The position numbers and the translations under genes are program-made. Shown here one piece after another: positions 15,678 through 24,617 of a stretch of 64,000 nt of DNA (positions are counted from its first letter, which is position 1; every line of letters starts with the position of its first letter). The notes beneath the pieces were generated by a model. The model was not told where the DNA came from, ran no database searches, and worked only from the letters and a program-made list of their open reading frames with translations. This stretch comes from JABWCQ01 sp964530625 (GTDB lineage: Bacteria; Electryoneota; RPQS01): assembly GCA_964530625.1 (NCBI GenBank), contig CAZHAK010000013.1, positions 3,473 through 67,472 of the forward strand. Direction: 5' to 3'.

Positions 15678-17417
15678 ATGTTTTCCTTCGTTATTACAGT
15701 TCTACTCGTTTCCATCTCTTACGCGCAGCCGTTTCCTCCGGACTCGGTTTGGACGTTTGCTTATGATGACGGTGGGGATGAGTATTTTTATGATGCGATT
15801 GAAGTGAGTGACGGGTTTTTGCTTTGTGGCGAAGCGCGGGCGTGGAATGCTTTGGCGGGGGAAGCGCTGTTGGTGAAGATTGATTTTGAGGGGCAGTTGG
15901 TGTGGAGCCGGAGATATCCAAGTGAACGGAGTCGGAAACTCCAAGCATTCACCACTGAACATTTAGTATGGAGCCAGATAACCTCGTCCGGAAGGCTTGC
16001 GGGCAGACTGTCCTTATTATACTTAGATGAAACAGGAACGCTGTTGAACGATAGTACTTGGGATCTTTACGATCGCCCACTTGAGATTGCGAACATTGGT
16101 CAAGTCAATCCAGTTAACTGCGAGCCGGGAATAGGCGAAAAGGTCGTCGTAACAGAGAGATTGCCTGATTCGACTCAAAATCGAATTATGTCATTTACAA
16201 ATTGTGAGTCTCCAAACAGCCGCTTAATCGCACAAGGAGTGGGAGATAGGGCACTGGGAATGGTAACAGTAGGGTATGAACCTGCAATCTGTGGTGAGAC
16301 ACGTGACGGCACGTCTGGTGGCAAGGATGGAATGCTCTTGTGGTGGCGTGACTTCACTTATCACCGCGAAGTGGTTGGTGGTCAGTCTGATGATTGGTTT
16401 GCATCAGTCTCCCAAGGCGGAGAGTTCTTTAAGTACACATCGACCGGAGGAAGTTGGAGTTTCTCGAATGGTTCATCCGATCTTTGGGTGGTCGGAATTG
16501 ATTCAGGAGAAGTCCTTTACTCGCGCCATTACGGCGGCTTGTCCTACGAAGATGGCGTGAAAATCGTCAATGCAGATGACGACGGCTTCATCATCGCAGG
16601 AAATTTCTCGTCGGAGGATGTGTTTTTCGAGCAGTCGGATTATTGGTTGTTGAAAGTGGATGATGACGGAGATAGTGTTTGGTCACTTGTTGCGGGTGGG
16701 GATGAAGCGGACAAGTGCGAGGGGATGATTCAGACTGAAAATGGATTCTTGTTGTTTGGGTCTTCGCAATCTTTTGCTGTGCCGGGTTGGGACGGGTGCG
16801 CGATGCTGCTTAGTTATGTGCCGGATATTGCGGCGACTCCTGCGAGTTTGAATTTCGGGCCGGTGAATGTGGGAAGCAGTTCGGTGCGGACGGTGGGACT
16901 GATCAATACCGGCTCGAATGTGTTGACGGTGTCGGAGATTATGGGAACGGAAAACTATTCGGCGGATTTTCCGGAGCCGCAAACGGTCGCCATTGGCGAG
17001 ACGCTGCGAGTTGAGATTACGTTTGCGCCGCAGACTCCGGGAACGCATGTGGATTCGTTGCGGGTGATCAGTGATGCCTTGTCGGGGGTAAAGATCGTGC
17101 GCTGTTTGGGAGCGGGAACGGCTGTGGATGCGGATGACGCGTCGCTGTTGCCGCGCGAGTTCAAGCTGCATCCTCCCTATCCGAATCCGTTCAATCCGAC
17201 GACGACGCTCGGATTTGATTTGGCGCGACGCACCACAGTTGAGTTGACGATTTTTGACGTGCAAGGGCGCGTAGTGGACGTTTTGAGCTCTGAGAGTTTG
17301 AGCGCGGGATACTATTCGCGCGATTGGAGTTGCAGCACCTGCGCGGGCGGTGTGTATTTCGCCCGGCTTCGCACATCTGAATTTGTGGGGATTCAGAAGC
17401 TGGTGTTACTAAAATGA
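15678..17417 (+). CDS. T9SS cargo, propeller-like repeats plus HYDIN/ASPM-like domain (paralogue 2)
   Basis: A protein of 579 residues with a signal peptide (MFSFVITVLLVSISYAQ). The ribosome site GAGGTG overlaps the end of the preceding gene. Repeats such as VDDDGDSVWSLVAGGDEADK and DDDGFIIAGNF mark propeller blades. SLNFGPVNVGSSSVRTVGL starts an anchor-D domain. The T9SS tail is PYPNPFNPTTTLGFDL ... CSTCAGGVYFARL ... KLVLLK, again with a CxxC. Base composition changes within the gene: the block at 16861-16920 has 24 G and 11 C, while the middle of the gene shows no G excess. The stop overlaps the next start (ATGA). Confidence 0.88.
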   Translation: MFSFVITVLLVSISYAQPFPPDSVWTFAYDDGGDEYFYDAIEVSDGFLLCGEARAWNALAGEALLVKIDFEGQLVWSRRYPSERSRKLQAFTTEHLVWSQITSSGRLAGRLSLLYLDETGTLLNDSTWDLYDRPLEIANIGQVNPVNCEPGIGEKVVVTERLPDSTQNRIMSFTNCESPNSRLIAQGVGDRALGMVTVGYEPAICGETRDGTSGGKDGMLLWWRDFTYHREVVGGQSDDWFASVSQGGEFFKYTSTGGSWSFSNGSSDLWVVGIDSGEVLYSRHYGGLSYEDGVKIVNADDDGFIIAGNFSSEDVFFEQSDYWLLKVDDDGDSVWSLVAGGDEADKCEGMIQTENGFLLFGSSQSFAVPGWDGCAMLLSYVPDIAATPASLNFGPVNVGSSSVRTVGLINTGSNVLTVSEIMGTENYSADFPEPQTVAIGETLRVEITFAPQTPGTHVDSLRVISDALSGVKIVRCLGAGTAVDADDASLLPREFKLHPPYPNPFNPTTTLGFDLARRTTVELTIFDVQGRVVDVLSSESLSAGYYSRDWSCSTCAGGVYFARLRTSEFVGIQKLVLLK

Positions 17418-19468
17418 AACTCATACTATTGTTGGTGAGTGTCTCCTGTGTGCTGGCTCAGCCGCAGGTGGACAGTGTTTTTGTGTTTGAAAACGAGTCG
17501 GGGTATTTTACGCATGCGTATGCGTTGCCGGATAGCGGGTATATTTTGGGCGGAATTACCTTTGGAAACCGGATTTCGTGGCGCGTGGCCCGGATGTCGG
17601 CTGAGCGCGAGATCATCTGGTCTCACAGTGTGCCCTCCATATATGAAACCGCATTTCAAGACATCGTCGTGACGGACGACGCGGTGTTGGTGGTCGGACG
17701 GTTGGCTGTTCCAATTGATTCCAACTCATCGACTCTTGAACCGATTATTGTGAAGTATAGTCTTGACGGTGATAGTTTGTGGTCGCGCAATTTTCACGAT
17801 CCGGTGAATTACACGCAGCTATCTTCGGCGTGCCCGAGCGGGGATGGCGGCTATTTCGTGTTAGGCTCAGCAGCGGTTCTATCGAATGAAGTTTACAATT
17901 ATGAGATTAAGCTTGCTCGAGTTGATAGTGACGGAGCTATGCTCTGGGAGCGTTTCTTTGGAGGTGAACTTACCGACCAAGGCGGCAAAATAGTTAAGCT
18001 CGCCGGTGATTCAGTTTTATTCACTGCCTTAATGAGGCTGGGGACAAGCAGTCACATTGCGTTTATCTGGGCGAATCTTGATGGTGATAGCTTAGGCGGG
18101 AGAATTTTTGGCGCGATTGGCAGCACCTCCGCTTATCAAGAACAACATTTGTATGAGCGGAACAACGGCTGGGAATTTGTTTGGCACGATGTGCTGGGTT
18201 CGCCCATTGACGGAGATTTATTTCGCTGGATTCGTACGGATTATTGGGGCAATCCGATATTCGAGACAGCCATTGTAGGACCTATCAATTCGCTGCAAGG
18301 TTTTGGTCAATCGGATGATGGTTTGATGACGGTGGGTTTCAGCCCTTGGGGAGATCTTAATGGCCGCGACATTGTCGTCGGTAGAGTCAACCCGTCGGCG
18401 GGGTGGCTGTATTCTGAAGCGGTTTTGCTGCCGTGGATTCAGGAAGCTTATGGATTCCTGCCGACGGAAACTGCGGGTTTGGCTCTTCTGGGCAGGTCGG
18501 ATTTTAGCGATACAACGTCCATGCAAAACTGCATTTTCTATCTGGGCGACAGCGAACTCTCGACGTTTCTTTACGCGATGCCACCGCGGCTTGAGTTTGG
18601 GGTTGTAGAGCTTGACCAGACTGAGGTTGTGGACGTCGAACTCTCGATTACGGGCGACTCCTCGATTGTTGTGACGGATATTGAATTGCCCGAAGAGTGC
18701 GCGACGAATTTGGGGTTGCCCGCAATCGTGACTGGAGACGCACCGTTGTCGTTTCGGATAGCGTTTCAGCCTAATGAGCTGCGGCAATACCGGGATACGA
18801 TACGAGTAGCTTCGAACGCGTTGAATGGAGTCTTGAATATTCCGATGACGGGCGCGGCGCCGTATCCTGAGTGTGAACCGGCGTTGCGGACGGTGGAGTT
18901 TCATTGGACACATGTGGGTGACAGCGTGCGCAGGCCGTTGGCGATTCGCAATACGGGGACGATACCGCTGCATATTGACGAGATTGTTGAGCCAGCGCCG
19001 TTTTACTTGGACTCACTGGGGGTATTTGTTGTGGAGCCGGGATTTGAGGCGGTGTTGTGGTTTGAGTTTTGGCCGGACTCGGCGATTCCATATCGACGGA
19101 GCATGGTTTTGCAAAGTGACGATCCGCAAAGTCCGGACACGGTAATTTTAACCGGGCGCGGAGTCGGGAACATAACCGGCACAGAAGACGTGCCGCTCTT
19201 GCCGCGAGAGTTTTCGATTCATCCTGCTTATCCGAATCCGTTTAATCCGACGACGACGATTGGATTTGAGTTGCCTGCCGCGCGGGACGTGCGAGTGGAG
19301 TTGTTTGATGTTACAGGGCGGCGCGTAAAGGAAATTAGTGGTGGAATGATGACGGCGGGATCGCATACGATTGAGATAGATTTGCGCGAGTTCGCTTCGG
19401 GGATTTATTTTGTTTCGTTTACGGCGGGTGAATGGCGCGGTGTGCAAAAACTTTTATTGGTGAAATGA
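17414..19468 (+). CDS. T9SS cargo, propeller-like repeats plus two HYDIN/ASPM-like domains (paralogue 3)
   Basis: A protein of 684 residues, the longest of the four paralogues. A short signal peptide (MKLILLLVSVSCVLAQ) precedes propeller-type repeats (YSLDGDSLWSRNFHDP, SGDGGYFVLGS). Two anchor-D/HYDIN-like modules follow: LEFGVVELDQTEVVDVEL and a second with EFHWTHVGDSVRRPLAIRN. The extra module explains the length. The T9SS tail is AYPNPFNPTTTIGFEL ... FASGIYFVSF ... KLLLVK; unlike its neighbours it lacks the CxxC. It is coupled to the genes on both sides by 4-base overlaps. Confidence 0.88.
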   Translation: MKLILLLVSVSCVLAQPQVDSVFVFENESGYFTHAYALPDSGYILGGITFGNRISWRVARMSAEREIIWSHSVPSIYETAFQDIVVTDDAVLVVGRLAVPIDSNSSTLEPIIVKYSLDGDSLWSRNFHDPVNYTQLSSACPSGDGGYFVLGSAAVLSNEVYNYEIKLARVDSDGAMLWERFFGGELTDQGGKIVKLAGDSVLFTALMRLGTSSHIAFIWANLDGDSLGGRIFGAIGSTSAYQEQHLYERNNGWEFVWHDVLGSPIDGDLFRWIRTDYWGNPIFETAIVGPINSLQGFGQSDDGLMTVGFSPWGDLNGRDIVVGRVNPSAGWLYSEAVLLPWIQEAYGFLPTETAGLALLGRSDFSDTTSMQNCIFYLGDSELSTFLYAMPPRLEFGVVELDQTEVVDVELSITGDSSIVVTDIELPEECATNLGLPAIVTGDAPLSFRIAFQPNELRQYRDTIRVASNALNGVLNIPMTGAAPYPECEPALRTVEFHWTHVGDSVRRPLAIRNTGTIPLHIDEIVEPAPFYLDSLGVFVVEPGFEAVLWFEFWPDSAIPYRRSMVLQSDDPQSPDTVILTGRGVGNITGTEDVPLLPREFSIHPAYPNPFNPTTTIGFELPAARDVRVELFDVTGRRVKEISGGMMTAGSHTIEIDLREFASGIYFVSFTAGEWRGVQKLLLVK

Positions 19469-20061
19469 TGTTATGTTTTTTACGCGCATTGCGGGTCTGG
19501 AGACCCACAACGGCGAGTGCGGCGTGCATACTACTAATGAGTCTCGCGCTTGTCTCATGCGAAGAGGGGAATAAACCTGCTGACGGGACAGGTTACGAAA
19601 TCACGGTCGGAGATACGTTGATTACGATTCCACCGGAGGCTGTGCTGTTCGCTGGCTCGATTATTAATACGAATCACTTTAACTTTCACGCGTACATGCT
19701 GCGCGAGTATCAGATTGCAGTTCTTCCTCGTGACGTTGGATCGCCTTACAACGGCAGTTTGTTGGAATGGAAGAACCAGTCATGGAACACGCGCCGGACA
19801 TTTTTGTATCCGCCATTTGATCACGACGTGACGACGGACACGCCGGAGCTGTTTTACTATTTGATCGGGACGTATCCGTCGCAGTTCGGTTTCGGGTGGG
19901 TGGATACCTATGATCCCGAGGCGGATTTGTGGAACAGCGCGCTTCGTCCGTGGCTGCGTCCGGCGGACTCGACATTGACGCCGGACAATCCGGGCACGCT
20001 GAATTTTGACGGGGGATTGGGAGATATGTTGGAGTATCGGGGGATGTGGGAGATTAATTGA
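19465..20061 (+). CDS. Putative lipoprotein within the T9SS cargo cluster
   Basis: A protein of 198 residues. ATG 19465 (or 19468) overlaps the stop of paralogue 3 (ATGA). The N-terminus has a hydrophobic stretch ending in the lipobox LVSC, so the protein is predicted to be lipid-anchored, probably in the outer membrane. The rest has no recognised domain: it is rich in Tyr, Trp and Pro, with WNTRRTFLYPPFDH and FGFGWVDTYDPEADLWNS. It lacks a T9SS tail. Its place inside the tandem cargo array suggests co-expression and perhaps a partner role, which is inference. Confidence 0.75.
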   Translation: MMLCFLRALRVWRPTTASAACILLMSLALVSCEEGNKPADGTGYEITVGDTLITIPPEAVLFAGSIINTNHFNFHAYMLREYQIAVLPRDVGSPYNGSLLEWKNQSWNTRRTFLYPPFDHDVTTDTPELFYYLIGTYPSQFGFGWVDTYDPEADLWNSALRPWLRPADSTLTPDNPGTLNFDGGLGDMLEYRGMWEIN

Positions 20062-20106
20062 TTTCTTTGTGAGTCGAGCAGTTGTAGTCGAACAACGGAG
20101 GCTATG

Positions 20107-21783
20107 ATGAAGGCGCTTTTGGGTTTGGCAGGAATTTTGGTGGGGATATGTGTTGCTCTGGCTCAGCCGATGGCGGTGGAGTGGGAGCAGGATTTGAATT
20201 TTTTCAATGACTCTCTAAGGGATTTTGAGTGCATTGGACTCATAGAGGATCCGGAAAGCGGGAGCCTGTACATCGCGGGGCGTGCCGACAACTACTTCTC
20301 CAACAATATGGACTCATCTGATGCAGTCGTGTTCAAGTTGACTCCTGACGGGGAAGTGCTTTGGTCGAGAGTATACGATTCTGGTGGTTTGTATTGGTTC
20401 GGGCGCGGCGTGTCACTGGAAGCGGGCAACATAGCTTTCGGAAGGTACAGTTTCGGTGTGGTGAAGCTGAATTCTTCCGGGGAGTTATTGGAGGAGTACC
20501 AGTATCGCTGCGCGTTGTGGCCGGGTGACGTGGAGGTCCTTACCAAGACATCCAGTGGAAGGATTGTCACCGGTACACGCTGTCTGATCGATGGTCCAAT
20601 GTGGATCGAAACGGGAAGCGTAACTTGCATAGGCCCAAATGGAGATTCTTTGTGGACCGTCGAGCGACAATTCGACCAATATACATTTGTTCGCCAAATC
20701 CTTGCGCTCCCGGGCGACTCGGTATTGGCTAGTATGGTAGGTCACGGGCAAGGAGGGGGAAGACATGTCGTGATTATTGACGCAGCAGGCAATGTCGTCG
20801 AGGAACAGGCGTTCGCACAGGGCGAGTATGAGGTTCTGGCTCTGCGCGGCGACACGTTATGGATAACGGCGGCTGACGCGGGAACCGGCAACCTTGTGCT
20901 TAGGAAGCGGCTGCTTGATCATACCCTGATTTCTGAACGCACGTTTGAAATAAGCGGCAGCTCCAATTACCGTATATTGGAAACCCGAGGCAACCAAATC
21001 CGGCTGCTTAACAACGACGGACTTTTTGCTTTGTTCAGCATGAATCTAGACAGTTTGTGGTCGATGCAGTTGCCCGTGGAAAGTGTTTGGCGCGCCATTT
21101 CTTTGAATGATCGCGGACTACTGATTGAGACTTCGCCGGAAGAGTTTGACGATCCTCCGCACTTGATTCGCATGTCGTCACCGTTACCACGTATAATTGC
21201 TTCGGATGAAGAATTGGATTTTGGATACACCGAGCCCAATCAGGCTGTAGAAAGGCAATTGACTCTTAGCAATATCTACTTGGACAGTATTCTAGTGACC
21301 TCTGTCGCTGCGCCCGAACCATTCACAGTGTCAACTGAGGGCCCATTTTGGATTTACTACGACGCTCCTGCAGTGATTACCATAGAGTTTTTGCCGACTG
21401 AGCCGATTGACTACATAGGAACTCTCGCAATTGAAGCCAACACTCCATTTGGGACTATTGAGGTAGCTCTTAGGGGCAGTGCTAATCCAAATGAAGCGGA
21501 TGAGTATCCTGTGCTGGTGAAGTCATTCGCACTCCATCCCCCCTATCCCAATCCCTTCAATCCTTCAACGACATTGTCATTCGAGTTGCCGAGGAGATCG
21601 GACGTGACACTTTCGATTTTTGATATTGGTGGTCGGCTTGTGACGGAGCTTGTTAGTGGAAATCTCTCGAGGGGTTCGCATTCGATTAATTGGACTTGCC
21701 CTGAATGCGCATCGGGAATTTACTTTGCGACGATGACGGCCCGTGATTTTTCGGCTACACAGAAACTACTCTTACTTAAATAG
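20107..21783 (+). CDS. T9SS cargo, propeller-like repeats plus HYDIN/ASPM-like domain (paralogue 4)
   Basis: A protein of 558 residues. Of two adjacent ATG codons (20104 and 20107), the second is 5 bases from GGAGG and preferred. The signal peptide (MKALLGLAGILVGICVALAQ) is followed by blades like LTPDGEVLWSRVYDSGG. An anchor-D-like region follows (ELDFGYTEPNQAVERQLTL). The T9SS tail is PYPNPFNPSTTLSFEL ... CPECASGIYFATM ... KLLLLK, with a CPEC as in paralogue 1. It is the last cargo before lysC, whose ATG comes 3 bases after this stop codon, so lysC is probably read from the same transcript. Confidence 0.88.
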   Translation: MKALLGLAGILVGICVALAQPMAVEWEQDLNFFNDSLRDFECIGLIEDPESGSLYIAGRADNYFSNNMDSSDAVVFKLTPDGEVLWSRVYDSGGLYWFGRGVSLEAGNIAFGRYSFGVVKLNSSGELLEEYQYRCALWPGDVEVLTKTSSGRIVTGTRCLIDGPMWIETGSVTCIGPNGDSLWTVERQFDQYTFVRQILALPGDSVLASMVGHGQGGGRHVVIIDAAGNVVEEQAFAQGEYEVLALRGDTLWITAADAGTGNLVLRKRLLDHTLISERTFEISGSSNYRILETRGNQIRLLNNDGLFALFSMNLDSLWSMQLPVESVWRAISLNDRGLLIETSPEEFDDPPHLIRMSSPLPRIIASDEELDFGYTEPNQAVERQLTLSNIYLDSILVTSVAAPEPFTVSTEGPFWIYYDAPAVITIEFLPTEPIDYIGTLAIEANTPFGTIEVALRGSANPNEADEYPVLVKSFALHPPYPNPFNPSTTLSFELPRRSDVTLSIFDIGGRLVTELVSGNLSRGSHSINWTCPECASGIYFATMTARDFSATQKLLLLK

Positions 21784-21786
21784 CCC

Positions 21787-22950
21787 ATGCCCTTAATCAT
21801 CCAGAAATACGGTGGGAAGTCGTTGGCGACGCCTGAAGATATTTTGCAGGTGGCGCGGCTGGTGCATGCGCGGGTTCGGGCTGGGGATCAGGTGGTTGTG
21901 GTGGTGTCGGCTTTGGCGGATACGACGGATCAGTATGTCGCGATGGCGCGGGCGGTGAATCCTGAGCCGAGGGGACGGGAGTTGGATGTACTCCTTTCGA
22001 CCGGGGAGCGGGTGGCGATTGCGATGCTGGCGCTGGCTCTGAATTCGATTGAGCCGGATCTCGCCATTTCTCTGACCGGCGCGCAGGCGGGGATTATCAC
22101 GGACACGCTGCATACGGCGGCGCGGATCGTGGACGTGCGGCCTCTCCGGGTGCACGAGGTACTGGATCAGGGGAAGATTCCCGTAATCGCGGGCTATCAG
22201 GGGATTACGACGGATAAGAATATCTCGACTTTGGGCCGGGGCGGAACGGACGCGACGGCGGTGGCTTTGGCGGTGGCGCTGGGAGCCGATCGGGTGGAAT
22301 TCATGAAAGACGTGGACGGAGTGGCCAGTGCGGACCCCAAACTGGTGCCCGGGGCGAGGATTCTGCCTCAGTTGGATTTTGCGGAGGCGCTATCGATGAT
22401 GGGCTGCGGGGCGAAGATTTTGCAGGTACCGGCTGTGGAGATGGCCGCCGAGTTTAAGATGGAGCTTGCCATCGGGAACTCCAAGACTGGAGTAGCCGGA
22501 ACAATTATTACGAATAAGCCTTTGATTCGCAGGACTTTAGGGGCTATTATTCAGACTCCCGCGACAATTTTGCCGCTTGCAACTCACGCAGAGTTTTTGT
22601 TTGTTGAAAGGTTCGTGAGGGAACAGGGCGCGCTGCCGCTCTACCTGCGCGGCGGTGACTACCCCTTGGTGGTCTTCAAACGTAGCGATGAGCCTCATTT
22701 GTTGCTGAAAGATCTGGCAGGCAAAATGGACATAGGGTGTGATCTGGTGGCGCTGTTTGGGCCGGGATCCGGTGGTATCGGCGCGCTGGCGGACCGGATC
22801 GCTCTGGAGCTTGTACCTTTCCGCCCGGCCATTCGTGAAGAGCTTTATCTGGAAGATCGACTGATGTTGTTGGTCAAGTCCGCCGAGGCCGCCGGGCTTG
22901 CGCGAGCGCTGCATGCCCTCTGCGGCAGCGAAGTCTCCGCTTCGGCTTGA
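21787..22950 (+). CDS. lysC: Aspartokinase with unusual active-site loop
   Basis: A protein of 387 residues. Aspartokinase phosphorylates aspartate, the entry to lysine, threonine and methionine synthesis. The kinase domain (about 1-240) is clear: LSTGERVAIAML, GYQGITTDKNISTLGRGGTD and a DVDGVASADPKLVPGA loop. Two usually conserved threonines are lysines: KYGGKS instead of K(F/Y)GGTS, and MKDVDGV instead of (Y)TDVDGV. The C-terminal 145 residues sit where the ACT regulatory domains belong but are strongly diverged. The gene belongs functionally with dapA-dapB, 8 kb upstream, from which it is separated by the cargo cluster. Confidence 0.9.
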   Translation: MPLIIQKYGGKSLATPEDILQVARLVHARVRAGDQVVVVVSALADTTDQYVAMARAVNPEPRGRELDVLLSTGERVAIAMLALALNSIEPDLAISLTGAQAGIITDTLHTAARIVDVRPLRVHEVLDQGKIPVIAGYQGITTDKNISTLGRGGTDATAVALAVALGADRVEFMKDVDGVASADPKLVPGARILPQLDFAEALSMMGCGAKILQVPAVEMAAEFKMELAIGNSKTGVAGTIITNKPLIRRTLGAIIQTPATILPLATHAEFLFVERFVREQGALPLYLRGGDYPLVVFKRSDEPHLLLKDLAGKMDIGCDLVALFGPGSGGIGALADRIALELVPFRPAIREELYLEDRLMLLVKSAEAAGLARALHALCGSEVSASA

Positions 22951-23032
22951 GTTTGAGAATTTTTTCGTCACTGAATTTTTTTGACTGGGAGAGTACCGTC
23001 GAGTCGTTTTTGTTAACTTATTTGTCTACCCT

Positions 23033-24610
23033 GTGAACACGCAACTTTCCCCCTCTTCTCTTCCCGTCTCAGTTCGCGTCGGACTGCTTGAAGGATACGA
23101 GCGAGTAACATTTAGATACACGGGCCGCTATCGCATAGAAACCCGGTCGGGTCAGCTTCTGCGCGAAGCGGACGGCTCGGACTTGAAATGGCGCGTCCTG
23201 CACGAGAAGAGCACGCCTACCAAGTTCTTGTTCAGTGTGCTGGTGGCTTCGTTTACGACGAGCGCGGAAGCGATGGTCTTAGCCGAGCAGTTTGAGAATC
23301 GCGGCATGCAGGCGGTGATGCGGCAGATCGGCGGGCCGATTGAGATCAATGGCCAGATTATCGGGGACAACACGCTTTACCGGGTTCAGGTCGGACATTT
23401 TCAGTCGGAACACGACGCGCGGCAACTGCTCTCGACACTGGCACTGGATTACGCTCCGCGGCTGGTGCGCGAAGTTCTGACGCAAGCGACCGGTAAACTT
23501 GAATTGTTTGATCAAAGTCTCGATCAGCATTTTGAAAGCACGGACGGTTTCCGGCTGGTACCGGTGGACCTCGACTCACGGTTGACGATTTTGGGTGTGC
23601 GCATGAACTCAGGGTTCGCCTATGAACCCGTCGAGGACCGGACGTACGAGAGTCTCATCGAGCTGTATGTGGATCATGACGGTCAGATCGCGGTGCTGAC
23701 GGAGATTCCGATTGACGTTTATTTGCGCGGCGTAGTGGCTGCGGAGATGCCGTCAGAGTTTCCCGAGGAAGCTTTGCGTGCACAGTCCATCGCCTCGCGC
23801 AGTTTGGTGATTGCGACCAAGTCTATCAAGCATTTGAACGATCCGTATGACTTTTGCGGGCACGTTCACTGTCAAGTCTATAGCGGTGTGACGAACGAGA
23901 ATCCGCGGGTGACCGAGGCGGTGCTGGAGACTCGGGGGAACATCATGCTTCATAACTCGATCGTCGTGGACGCGCATTACTCAAAAGTTTGCGGCGGTCA
24001 TACGGAAGACGTGCAGACAACGTGGGTGACTCCTCCGCTCTTTTCGGGCAAGGGAGTTCCGTGCGACTGTACGAACAAGCTTGAGATACCGGACTTGACG
24101 ACAGAGACAGGCGCGCGCAGATGGATTCAATCCCGTCCTGAGTCACATTGTAATTTGGACGGCGTGGATTTGCCGGTGTCGCGGAATTACGGCCGCAAAT
24201 ACTTCCGCTGGGAAACCACACTGCTGCGCTCGGAGCTTGAAGAGATTATTCTGACGAAGACGGGGATCGACATCGGGACGCTGTATGACATTCTGCCGAT
24301 CCGGCGCGGACGCAGCGGCCGGTTGATGGAAGTGGAAGTGCTGGGATCGCTGGCGAATTTGAGGATCAAGCGCGAGCTTAGGATTCGGCGCACGCTGTCG
24401 CATACGGCTCTTGAAAGTTCGGCATTTTTGGTTGAGGTGCTACACGATTCGCAAGGCAACCCGATGGAACTTGTGTTCACCGGCGCGGGCTGGGGGCACG
24501 GTGTGGGGATGTGTCAGGCCGGCGCGGCGCGTTTGGCCTTGGAAGGCAAGAGCGCGCAGGAGATATTGCAGCACTATTATCGTGACTGCGTGATCGAGAA
24601 GAAATATTAG
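23033..24610 (+). CDS. SPOR-like plus SpoIID/LytB domain protein
   Basis: A protein of 525 residues starting at GTG 23033; no clear ribosome site is visible and no signal peptide, so the true start may differ. Residues about 60-150 resemble a SPOR peptidoglycan-binding repeat (FSVLVASFTTSAEAMVLAEQ ... YRVQVGHFQSEHDARQLL). The second half is a SpoIID/LytB domain: IPIDVYLRGVVAAEMPSEFP, EALRAQSIASRS, and the end motif GAGWGHGVGMCQAGA. In sporulating bacteria SpoIID is a lytic transglycosylase; in non-sporulating Gram-negatives related proteins act on glycan strands denuded of peptides. A cell-wall role is likely. Confidence 0.88.
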   Translation: MNTQLSPSSLPVSVRVGLLEGYERVTFRYTGRYRIETRSGQLLREADGSDLKWRVLHEKSTPTKFLFSVLVASFTTSAEAMVLAEQFENRGMQAVMRQIGGPIEINGQIIGDNTLYRVQVGHFQSEHDARQLLSTLALDYAPRLVREVLTQATGKLELFDQSLDQHFESTDGFRLVPVDLDSRLTILGVRMNSGFAYEPVEDRTYESLIELYVDHDGQIAVLTEIPIDVYLRGVVAAEMPSEFPEEALRAQSIASRSLVIATKSIKHLNDPYDFCGHVHCQVYSGVTNENPRVTEAVLETRGNIMLHNSIVVDAHYSKVCGGHTEDVQTTWVTPPLFSGKGVPCDCTNKLEIPDLTTETGARRWIQSRPESHCNLDGVDLPVSRNYGRKYFRWETTLLRSELEEIILTKTGIDIGTLYDILPIRRGRSGRLMEVEVLGSLANLRIKRELRIRRTLSHTALESSAFLVEVLHDSQGNPMELVFTGAGWGHGVGMCQAGAARLALEGKSAQEILQHYYRDCVIEKKY

Positions 24611-24617
24611 GGATGAC

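Noticed and set aside
12285..23032. Possible lysine riboswitch for dapA or lysC
   Set aside because: The dapA leader is only about 64 nt and lysC has a 3-base gap to the upstream gene; neither can hold the large lysine element.
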